Shown here piece by piece: positions 33,601 through 45,600 of a stretch of DNA of 64,000 nt (positions are counted from its first letter, which is position 1; each line of letters starts with the position of its first letter). Where the stretch lies: the NCBI GenBank assembly GCA_022885665.1, contig JAGQDJ010000139.1, forward strand, positions 62,001-126,000, in the 5' to 3' direction. Origin of the DNA: Triops longicaudatus. Its lineage: Eukaryota; Arthropoda; Branchiopoda; Notostraca; Triopsidae. The notes beneath the pieces were generated by a model. That model was not told where the DNA came from. It saw only the letters and a list, made by a program, of their open reading frames with translations, and did no database searches. The position numbers were made by a program, and so were the translations under genes.

Positions 33601-36600
33601 TTTCCAGCCAAGACGATTCGTCAACTTGGTCAAACCTTTCAACAAAGAGCAAGAAGTCAGTTCCCTAGTCAATACGCTTCTTTCCGGATGGCAACCTTAA
33701 AGAAAAGGCACACAAACTAGTTTCCAAGCGACTAATGCAAAAAGCCTTAACAAGCTTAGCGCCTTTAATTCTTTCCCCCCACCCCCCATAATGAAACGAA
33801 AACGTTATGTACGAAATGTTCACATTCTCCCCGTCTTTTCCTTCGCTCGTATCCTTTACCACCTCCCCTTTGAAAAGAAAGCTAGATCTTTTTTGAAACG
33901 CTTGACAAAAAGCTTATCTAATAACTCAGTTACCCGCATAATTCAATAAACTATTCAATTAATAGGGAAATTAAACGCCCACATAATAATAGTACCATTG
34001 TTTATACCAATTTCTGCAAAACGAAAACTCAATCTATTTATTCTCCATCTCACATTTTAAATCTCCCGGGACAAATGGGGTTTGCCAACTTTTTCCTAGC
34101 AGATTTTTCCCGCGTATCGCATACGCACACCCACATAGGAATAATACACAACCAATATGCTCGTTTCTTTTAATTACACTCGTTGAGTCCAATTAGGACC
34201 CTTCTGTACACAATCAAGACAAAATAAACATTTTCTTTCAGTGCATATTTGGTTCAATCGTCGTTTTTGCTCTAATCATAGCTATTTTTAAAATATATTC
34301 TATTACAAAAGGAACTGGGCAAAGAAAGCTAAAGCAAACGCAAGAGAAGGGGGTAGACCCCACAAATGTGTGTGCATGCCAGCTACAGTGTCCACATCCG
34401 TCTTGGCTTGGTTCCCTGACGCTGCTTGGGCAACCGCCACAGTACACGTTCGTGTCCAAGAAACCTGGTATCTGCACTAAAGTCCCCACAGTTGGGAAAT
34501 TCTCTGTGTGTATATATGTGTATGTGTGTGTGCGAACGTATTCCCAGGGACAAGGAGTGGGGATCAATACACGAGGGTTTGAGGGTGGCCCAAAGCACCG
34601 GGGGCGCGCGACAAAACTCCCGCGTTTCTCTTTCTTGGGACGGAAACTTGCAAGCCAAGGAAGGCGTAGCTGGCGCTCCCAGCTCCTCCTACTTATTGAT
34701 ACTGGAAGGTACAGTGCAAGGCAGTACGAGCTCGCTTCCATGTTCGCCTTTCTCTCCCCCCATCTGCGGGTCTGCACTACAACTCTTCAAATTTTGTCCG
34801 GAATGATCAAACGAATTCAGGGCCCCAAAAAGACGGAAATACAAACTAATAAAAAAGCGGAAGGAAAAACGGCCTATAATCCTCTCCCACTCCATCCAAG
34901 TCCGTTTTTTTAGTGCTATCGGTGTACCGACAAGGGAGGGGAGATTTTGAGTAGAGGACTTTTTTTTTCAGAGATTTTTATACTTTTTTATGACCTAACT
35001 CGAGAGGGTGGGACAATAGAGAATTACACATACGAGGCCTTGTGCTTTTACAAGAAAATATCGCGAGGGTGTCCAATGTAGCTCGAGTGCTTTTTTTAGG
35101 ATAAAGATGGATGAAATGGATGAAAGGTGGAGTTATTGATGAAATCTTGCATGGTTTTTGTTTTTCTCAATGGCACAAGTAGGTTGTTATGCTTGTCAGA
35201 ACTGCTGACGTCACGCAAGTTGGCCTAATGTGTTCCACGCGACACCAAGGTGCCATTGACGATATTATAAGGTCTTCCAGTGGGTAAGTGCAGCTATTCT
35301 AACCACTCCAAACCTACGCTGGACACAAACTCCTTATCTCTACGTTGACCAGACCTGTGTTGTTGTTAAAAAATTCTCTTAATTATGCTATAAAAGAAAA
35401 GGTCTTTTCAGAAGCTGAAATTTTCACTTGTCGGACTTCCCGTTCACAACGTCAAGTTTAATACCCCTAATTGGCGAGGGTTCGACGAGCCATGTGTAAA
35501 CCAATAGAATGACGAGCTGCGGCCCGAGTCAAATGCTCCCAATCAACAAACTCATAAGCCGGAAATAGTGCAATTGACTTTTCCCCATCGTTCTCTTCTT
35601 TTTCTTTTCACAAGTACCATTTCTGATGGAGCTTTCAGCTCGTGTCACACGACTTTTTTCCCCCCTGGTCGTTTCACGTGCCAATTTGTCACGCTGGACG
35701 ACAACGAAACCCTAATTGGCTCTATAGTGGAACAAAAAGAATCGATTCAACTAGTTCTGAAGTCTCGGAAGCCCAGCCCGTTCAAAGCACTATGAATGAT
35801 GCTCAAAATCAGTAGCTAACTTTTAATGCATACCTGACTTAGATCGAAAACTGGTAAACTCAGTCCGATAGCGGAGGCAATTGCGTCGTTTTGCGCACCG
35901 GATTGCACGTTTACGCTCCGCCCACCCGCGTTAGCATGCCCGCTAGGGTTAGAATACAATCGATCTTCCATCAACCGCTCTGACACGCCTCTTTCGTCTC
36001 TTTGTGTACTAGCTCCGCCTCTTTCGCTAGCTACTTCTCGGTACCGACACCTCCGTGACGTAGGACTGTGGGGGTAAATTCAAAAGCAATAACAGTGAAT
36101 GTAAAGTTTCGATCAACCACATTTATTTTCAGCTTAAGAAATCCTCACCTTCGCACACAACGATGGGTAGGTGTGCATCCTCTTCTTTGCGTCATTTGTC
36201 TCCGTCGTTCTTCGCCCACTTGCGCAGAACGCTCGCGTTCCCACAATCTCGATGTCAAAGTGGGCGTGGCCATCCCTGGCGAGGGCGGGCTGTGAATCGC
36301 CTGAGCCATCCCTGACAACCTTCTTCGTTTCCTACTCGGGCTGGTACTCTGCAACGAAAGAAATAAAAACAGAACATTAATTTAATGATTTATTCCGCAA
36401 TGCAAATCCGCGTCGCTGCAATTTCAACCATTTGGACGATTTTCAAAAACAATTCAATATCCACGTGGCAAGTTGTGAAAGTAGCTACAAAACGGTATAG
36501 TAGTGTAACAACATTGTTTTCACAGTGACTTATCTTCTACTATGAGTCAGTTGAAACACAATTACGGTTACGTCACTTCCTTTTCGTTAAACCTAAATTG

Positions 36601-39600
36601 CACACTTTTCCGCTTATTATCAAACCAAAACTTGGGGAGGAAGAACGCTTTATCTCCTCAATGATGGGCCTTTCGGTTAGAGATGGGACGCTATACCGCC
36701 TGTATACAAACCACTAACAAGCTTCCTGTATGAATATGCTGGGGCAACAGGGCGTGACTTTCCCAAACAGAAGGTATGTGACCGGAAGTCATTTTTTAAC
36801 CACTTTATTTCGGCATTTCGCCCTCTGCTATGTAAATACACTGCAACGTGGACGTTACGATACTGTCATAAATATTGTAATATGCAATATGCCTGCGCGT
36901 TTGTATTACTTCTGCTAGGATTCTGTGGCAATACAAAAAAAAAATGTTGCTTGTTTATCGTGATATTTCTGTCAACGTTATTCAATAGCCTCTGTTCGGA
37001 CTTCTGGAAATACGCTAAATCATTACATACTCGAATTCCATAGATCAATATCGATTTGAAAGTGCACCGGCGTAGTACTTTGGTACATAAGATGGTAAAA
37101 CTGTATAACACTGGAAAAACTGTCAGGTGCTCTTATAAAAGCTTCCATAATTCACAAAAGCATTTTTAACACTTCTATCCTTTCTCGAAAATGTTTTCGG
37201 AATTTAAAAATAACTTTATGAACAACTCGAAAAAATCGTGTTTTCTGTCCATTTTTCAATAGTTTTATTCAGTTCACATGGCTAAATTGGTAGTTCTTGT
37301 TTGTTTTACTATAATAAAATAAACACTTCCAAGCAAGCCATTTCCATAACATAGGGAAATAGATTTTATACGCGATTTTTTACAAAAGATTTTTTCTGGT
37401 TCAGCTTCAAATTTAGAGAGATAACATTTGGCATAAATTTGTTCAACATTTTTACCTTTGAGAGTAAAGAAATCAACACATGAATGCAAAATTTTAAAAC
37501 TTTTCAAAACATTTTAAATGTGTGCACTACATATTGCAAATTATAACATTACTGTCGATACAGTTTGTTCAAATCTGTTCCATATTCACTTAAAACTATT
37601 TCTACGTTATTTACCTAGCAGCATGTATTTATTGCATATTGAACTGCATTAAATAAATGCCACGTATTTATCGTAAATTCGTTCCCAGTATTCGATCCCC
37701 GTCGTGTATGTGAACCAAGGCCGAGCGTCAGGACACTGGTTGAGGCTTAACTGTTGTCACGCTTAACTGATTCCTAAAGCCTATTTCGGGCGTCTTCTAA
37801 ACTGTGAATTCAACTTCTTTAATACTTTAAATATCTACGGGGAAAACGCATCCATAATGCAATACATGAACTTCTACTAGTTTGAAAAACTGACGAAGAA
37901 CCCTGTGCTTGTTCCCAAGGGTCCTTGCATGTAGTTCCCCCACCCACCGCCAGATAGCTACGCACTCATTGACTTCTCTTAAACGGGATTTCACTGTCGC
38001 CCGATGTGGGTCACCGAAAACAGAAGGTTTTTTCCTTTCCATAAAACACCTCGTTAAGATTACCAACACGTGGCCATAAACACGTGCTTGTCTTTTACTC
38101 CTGCCACAACTTGCCCGATTTACATTTACATAAATCCTCCATTTTTCTCTGCAGAGCCAAAAGGTCAAAATAATATTTTGCGGCCTGACACAGAAAAGCG
38201 CCATTGAGAGGTCGTAAAACGATTGCTCCCAATGTTTTTAGAGCTTCCATAGGCCCATAGTGTTTCAATTGTTTTATTCGGTCCAATTTTCACGGGCCCG
38301 ACATCTTTTCTTTTGTTGCGCACATGTATCTTAAGATCCTTCTTACCCCTCCCACTTTTCCGAAAACTGAAAAAAAAAAATCTGAAACGAAACCCATTTC
38401 ACGGGCGTAAATCAGTCACGGGTAACTCGACATTTAAGTGTAACCTAGGTCCCGTCTGGGGGGCTGACCCCCCTCAAAGCTCTCTCCCCTTGCGCTATAA
38501 AAAGCCGTTTATGCCTCTTATAAAACCATTGAGACGTCTATGCAATATTTTTTCTGGCCTTTTTTTACATAACTACACACAAAAATAAAAACACTAGCTC
38601 GAAAGATTTACCATATATTACCAACGGTCGAACCTTTTTTCACGATTTGAATACGGTTTTCTATCTGGAGAAAACGCTTGAAACGGGCTAAGCTGATCGG
38701 CACCTTTGTCAATGATGCCGTAACAATATTAAAGAAATCGCTGTCAGATTTATTTTAATATTGAAATATAAAGTACTTAGTCCAATTTTACAGTATGATT
38801 TTTTTTAAAAAAAAAGAGATAACGGCCAAAACTTACCTGGAATATTTACAATAATGTCAAAAAATAAAATTGTCATTGAAATTATGACAAAAATAAACTT
38901 TTCATTTCTACCTAAAATGTATTAGGCCTAACTACTTTCTTGAAGTCAAAAACTTACATTGTCTTGTGTAATTTCGAGACTATTTCAGAAACTGCTAAAT
39001 AACTGATGTTGTGTTACGTTGTATGGTAGTGCTGCGAATTTACCCAGACAGCATCAATTTACCAGAAATATTTTTAAAAAATCCTGGGATTTTACGTACC
39101 TCTTGCTGCGCATGAAGTCCTTAACACACTACATCAAAAGAAAATTTCTGGCATCAAATGGATTTCATTGCTACCAAATCCACAGATTCATATTCACGCA
39201 AGGGACAAAAATTACACTAATGAGGAAGTTTGACAGAGTTTTTAGTTTTTAGGCCAAAGTACGTACGCAATTAGAATATAAGCTAGCAAAGCTCAAATGT
39301 TCACACCGGTTGTAATTAAACAATCAAAAAGTAGGCTTCGTACATGGAATCGGCTCAATTAATTACGCTGTGGTATTAAGTTACGCAAGTCTTAACCGTT
39401 ACTCAAGGGTCAATCGAAGATTGATCGTAAACTGAAACTACGGATCAGGTATACACTTGAAGTCAATAGACATAAAAGCAAATCGTAAAGTACGAGGTCC
39501 GAGTACCGTCCATAAAAAGCAAGTACGGCGGACGTGCGGTTTTCCACAAGTACTGTACAACGTTTTTCTCGTATATCTACGTGCGCCCTGTCTAATGCGG

Positions 39601-42600
39601 TTCTGCACGGAACATTGCGCAAAGTGGTCCGCTTTGTTAATAAAAATCAAGTACAATCGAGTCGTAAGTCTTGCATCACAGTACCCTTTTTAAACAGACA
39701 TTGTACATGGATTTCGAAATTCGAACGGAATTTCGTTATTCGTGGTACCATTGTTCATACAAGTCTCCCACCAGATGCAAATCCTTAAGCGAAATCCTTT
39801 AGTAATCTCTGGTCAGTTTCCCACAAATCTCCCAAACCGAAAATCCCTCTCCTCTCTCTCTTTTCACCCTACTTAGTAATTGTATTTAAGAGCAACGGCT
39901 GCACACATTCGAACACTTTTAACTTCATATACCCACTACGTTGCTTTAACGTATGCTCTCCGTATCCTAATTCCTTGAAATGCAACACTGAAAAATACTT
40001 CCCCACGGATATCTCTTCAAACATTAACTCATACTCTTCACATCTTTGTCCATCCATTTCCACAAAATTTTCTCTCGAAACTTGCCGCTCGGCTAAATTT
40101 TCCCCTGCACTCTTTTAAAATCCGAAACAAACAATTCTCATACCACATAACAATACACTTACCATCCCTGTCGTCTCCATCGCCAATCAAGATATGTTTT
40201 AACACGAAAATCCCCAACGAAATTCTATATCCTCGTCACTGAACTACACAAATTTTCAAAAAATTCTGAGCACCGAAATTTTCCAAGATATGTTATCGCA
40301 CATATAGCACTGTAAGGAACGAGGCACCCCAAAGCTTCAGCGCCTAAGGTTTTTTCTTGCCCTTACTTCTACGGCTTTGCCTAGGCTCCAACACATAGCT
40401 GGCACACATACACTATACGACCGTGTCCCTCGGTGTTCTACGCTTACCCACGCGGTGCGCGCCCGGGCTTGGCCGTCGCGCAAAGACCCCAAAGTTCCGA
40501 GCTCCCAAACCCCGCCTCTTTTCCCCCTTTTTGAAAACCTCGGGAGATTTACGACTCCGAAACTAGAAGGACACGACGAAGGAACCCAAACGTTTCTTCT
40601 CTTCGTTTCTTTTAGAACCTTTTTGCTCTTCATCCATTTCCATCCCCCCTTACGAGAAACTCTCCCACCCTATTACCCTCCCTTCAAGTTCTCCCTCCCT
40701 GTAGTCTGGACAAGGGGTTCCTCTCGAGCCCCAATGTGTTCTCCAGGCCTCCTTTTCTTTCTTATTCCTTCTTCTCTTCGCTCGGCCTTATATCTTCTTC
40801 GTGGACAACAGTTGGGCACCCCCCACATCCCCCCACCGTCATCTCCAGGGGGAATTTTCGGTAGGATGAGACAAAAAAGAGGGAAAGGAGGGTCTTGGGA
40901 AACGAAAGATCTTTTGGGGCTCTTCTCCTTTTCGTCTCTTTGCACTAAGAGAAGTCCCAACTGCTACAGAAATGGAGCCAGCGTAAAACGGAATAAAAGA
41001 GACAGCGCAAGTTGAGCCTACGCTGGCCTATCAAGGCCCTTTTCCCCGTAAAGTTATCATATGCGTTCAACTGGAAAAAGTCAGCTTGACAAAAGTTGGC
41101 TCTTTTTTTCCTTTGACAGAACCAGATAAAAGAAATGGAGAGCGAAGTGCAAGGAAAGGAAATTTCGAAAAATTGAGCTTTTTGTGCCCGAAAATTCCGG
41201 TAAAAAGGTGCTATTCTTGTCAAGTTCAAATGCGGGGACGCTCAGGGGACAATTATGGGGTACTTTGCGGAATGGGAACATTGTATAAGCAAGAAAAAAA
41301 AACACTCGTTTTACGCACCAGATTTGCCCCACGACATCGTACTAACAACAGTATTTCCAGTGTGTAATACTGACTAATCCTTAGTGGAAGAAACGGTACG
41401 GCTGAGTGTAACATTTTACGCAATTGCCCCAGTTTCACTGTGGGTTTTGGTCAATGAAAATATTGTAACAAAGAATTCGAAGTAGATTAAAGTAATAAAT
41501 ACCTTAACCTGAACAGAAAAGAAAAACCGTTAATGTACTTATTTCTAAATGTTGTATTTATTTGAATATTTCTGAAATAACCATATTTGAATATTTCTAA
41601 TCTGTATTATCAGGTATCTAAACGCGTTTTAGAAACTGGGAAAGATTTTAGCATTTGACGAACTTAACATTTTCTAAATCGAACCGGTGAACTTTAGCGT
41701 TGCTGTTAAAAACGATTACACTGGACACGTAGTAATTACATGTAAAAGTTGGTTGTCTTCTTCTGTTATCTTCGGTTGGTTGGTTTAAAGACGAAATGGT
41801 TCAGAATAATCGAGGATCTTAGTCATAAACCAAACACATATATTGTACCCATTTTATGTTGGCATAGTACAAAGTGTCACGACAGTAGTTCCAGAAAAAT
41901 CAGGATAAGCACTATTAACGCCTAAACAGGGTTCGGGTAAATTTACTTAAGTTTAGCTATTCACTTACTTTATGTCCATCTTCATTTGCGTGGTTGGAAG
42001 CTGAAAGTGGTACACGGTAGAAGGGCGACGAATGCGCCAATTGCACTGGACTCAGGCGAGCAGCTCCGGGAATCAAATCTGGATATTGTAAAAGAAAAAG
42101 AGAGTTTGAGTTTTTGTCCTCTGGAAGATTGAAGTAGAAAAAACGTGTCTGAGAAAGGTTAGAGTATTGATTTATTGGGGCTTTTCCTTCTGCAAATTCT
42201 ACTGAGTGTGTGGAACGATTTCCGAAGGCAATATTTTGGGGACAAACAAGAGCAAGAAACTTTCAGTGCCAGTTCCCTTACAGAAAGCGAGTTATGCAGT
42301 GAGACATAATTACAACATTTTGTCTCAAATAGGTACTTTTTCCTATACTTTCCTATACTTTTTCAAATAGGTTTCAAATAGGTTCTTAGAAAAAATAGGT
42401 ACTTTTTCCCATATAAACTACAATGGAGTTTCGCAAGTAGAAGTGATAAAGTTTTTTTTAGAAATGAAGAAAGTTACACTTCTGCTTTTCGCGTACTAAG
42501 AAACGCCACGTGGAACAGGTTTCCTAGTTTTGCTTACACGTGTCAAGGACAGTTAGTGGTGGAATAATAATATACTTGTGGTGAAAAATGTTATACTGAA

Positions 42601-45600
42601 ATAAAAAAAAATATATAAATTGTAGTGAAACCAAATTAAAATGCAAAACTATTATATCAACAAGATACCATGTATGTACTTCCGGTCGCTAGTAGAATAC
42701 GCTAGAAGATTGCATTACAACAATCCACGTTCAAACGACCAGTCGATTATTATGGAGGAAAAGAACTTTCGACCTGTACAGCAAAACGCCTAACAAACTG
42801 ACATTTTACAACCACAATGAGATTCCTGTTATCGAGATTTTACCCTATTGTCGAAACAAGTCCCAATTTCATACGTCTCCATATTTTATTGCAGTTCACC
42901 AACCCGAAGTTTACAGGTAATGCATAAAGGAATAACACCGTTTATTTTTTTATCGTCAATAAACCATAAATCCCAAGCCGCAAAAAAAAAAACTGACTGC
43001 CAAACAACTTCAATTTTGCCAATACTCGAAGTGCAACGACCTAGTCACACTGCCATACGACCCTTTACTCCCACCCCCAACACTCCCAAAGTTTTTAACA
43101 AAAATCGCAAATCCAACTCAAATCACGGAATTATAGGAATATGAACATTTATCTCTTCCTTCTTGTCCATCGGTTTCGTCAAAACTGAAAATGTCAATAG
43201 TCTTCTGGTCTGAGGTCAATATCCCATGACACTCAGGCTCCACATGGCAAAAACGTCCCCCATATCCCTTTCATTCCCTTCTTTTTTGTTTTGCTAAACG
43301 CAAGTTGGCACTTGGCCCAATCAAGCTGGATTGCATTTTCCCAAAGACAGAAATGCTCTTTGCTGGTAAGGCCGAGGGAACCTTCTCCAGCAATACTTAT
43401 GTATACCACGTCAGGCTTCCAGCTCGACTTTGGCTTCAACAAAGACAAGCTTCCTCCTTCCCCAAAGAGGCTCCATGGTAGAAGAGAAACCAGTCTTTTG
43501 CTGTCCCTTTTAGATTCTCTTTTAGCTTTTTTCCCAAAAATCCACAAGAGGAACCCTAACCAAGCTAAAAGGGTTTTTGAAGTGAACCCGCTGGGTTTAA
43601 GGTTAAAGGGCACCAGGTAAAATTTGGTCAAAATGGGAACTAGCGAACCTTCATCACTCTTTTCACGATCTTCTTTCATTCTTCCCCCTTCCTTTTGTTC
43701 GGCTCGCCGGAGCTCCAAAGTTCCTCCTCGGCAAAAGTTCTCTTCTTTTTCATTTTCAAGGTAGAAAATAATGAAACAAGAATAGGAAAAAGAGCCCAAA
43801 GGGCGAAAGGAGCCCTTTAATACCTCAAACCAAGTCAAAAAGTTTCCTAAAGTTATAAAGCTTTTTTAAAAACTCCAAAAAGGGGTGGGTTTTAACGGGT
43901 GGAGGGAAAAGCAGGCCCTTTTGCGCCCTTTTTCGGATAAATACAGGACTTTTTAGAGGCCCCTTTGTGAAGAATATTCCGCTAGCGAGATAAATTGATC
44001 ACGGCGCTTTTTTTCTGCCGGGAAAAACGAGCTAAGGGTGCAGTGCGTAATTGTATTCTACAAATGAAGCTGAAGGTCTTTTTCCTCTACTGCAACCCAT
44101 TACCGCCAGCCTAGCTTGTAGACTTTCGCCTCATGGACAAGACTGGACAAAGTACACCACATATTCATAACGGGAATACGAAAACTCGATCATTCACACG
44201 AAGAGCCAGAAGCCCAACTTCACAGTATTTCGACTTACCAATGGTGTTAAATAATTATCCTTCTATTTGAGGCATCGTATAATAACGCTTTTATTATTAT
44301 TATACAAGGCGCATTTTTCAACTCTTATTTCTACCTTACAAACGCGAAACAGTTCTCCGCGATGATCAGAGGAAACCTACAAATTGTATAAACAGGAACA
44401 TTGCCGCAAATCTACAGATATGTTGTGGTCCATTAATGCTACTGAAGAAAGTTGTCTTCTAGCTACATTGCACTCTGGGCATCTGTAATTATACCCATAT
44501 AATTACTGGGGCTTATTATTGTGCGAAGTGTACGAATGTACGGCAATAAATAAGTGGGACAGTTACGCGAAAATGTAGACGGCAATAGTACCCGTTTCTA
44601 CTGGACATGGGTTCACTGTTCGTAGTACGAATGTCGAACTACCCATGGGAGTTCGTGCAACGCGTCCCGAACACAAAGGTTCAGCGATTTGTGACCTTTT
44701 GCGCGTTAGTTCCTCTTTCGCAAACTAATATACAACAGGATCCTAATTCTAGTTCCGACTTTCGCGAACTTTTCCTACGGGACACATTTTACAGTACATT
44801 TCCGCATAGTTTACTTTCCTAGTGCTAAACCCCACTGCACCCGGTTTCCAAGTCTCAAAACGCTTCCAATATGCAGTGCCTAGGCGTCCAAGCGGCCTAA
44901 TTTCAACAACTTGGCTGAACAATGTGACGACATAAACAAATCCCAATATTCTACAATGTGCTACATTCTTATCATACCAAGCCTCACCTTGATACGCAAT
45001 TCCAAGTTTTGATATTCTTTACCACTTCTCTCCCCAAAAAGTTCTTGTCTCAACATTTTCGAGTACTCCCCATCTTACGTAATTATCCCTGTTAATTAAC
45101 TCAACGCTTCAGCTTGATCTCTAATACCTCAATCCTTCTCTCCTTACCCCAACTTGCAGCTGAGGGGAGGAAAAACGCTTTTAAGGGCAAAGTTCCCAAA
45201 CCAATTTTCTTACCAAACTTCTAAAATTAAACTTTTCCATTTCCTAGTTTCAAGGAACCCCAATTACCCCACTTACTTCACAAAAAGAAACCTTTTCCCT
45301 CACTTAACTCTCTTGTCGAGCCGCGGTTTCAACTTGCCCCTCCTACCGAAAATGCTTTTTTTCTCTCCCTATTCGTCTCGTAACCCAAATTGTCCCCATT
45401 TAGTTTTTTTTCTCTCTCCCATCTCTCTCCCCCAAAATTGATCTTTTTTACCCCCAGCCTCCAAAAAGCGTTCTGAGCTCCGTTTCTTTTACTATTACAT
45501 TAATAAGCAATCCCCTTACACGAAGAAAAATTTTAGGAAATTTGCCCCTCGTTTGAAAAATTCTCAAACAATGCAATATGCAAATCAAATCCAGAACTCT

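Larger units (their letters stand above)
30800..35833 (-). other. 5.0-kb intron of the RING gene
   Basis: No exon fitting the gene's phase was found. Long overlapping frames on both strands (for example 34238-34913) coincide with stop-poor, GC-richer sequence and have no domains. It contains a degenerate TG/TA repeat at 34505-34536 and a TGACGTCA palindrome at 35206-35213. Confidence 0.5.

Noticed and set aside
34238..34913. Overlapping 179- and 181-codon ORFs on opposite strands
   Set aside because: Mirror frames over a microsatellite and GC-richer intron sequence; neither has coding features.
40377..41015. 212-codon plus-strand ORF in a RING-gene intron
   Set aside because: It lies in a stop-poor C-rich tract with a competing long frame on the other strand, is low complexity, and has no domain or splice partner.
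43233..43838. 201-codon minus-strand ORF in a RING-gene intron
   Set aside because: It is opposed by a 109-codon plus frame. Composition follows local base bias, no domain is present, and it does not fit the phase of the host gene.
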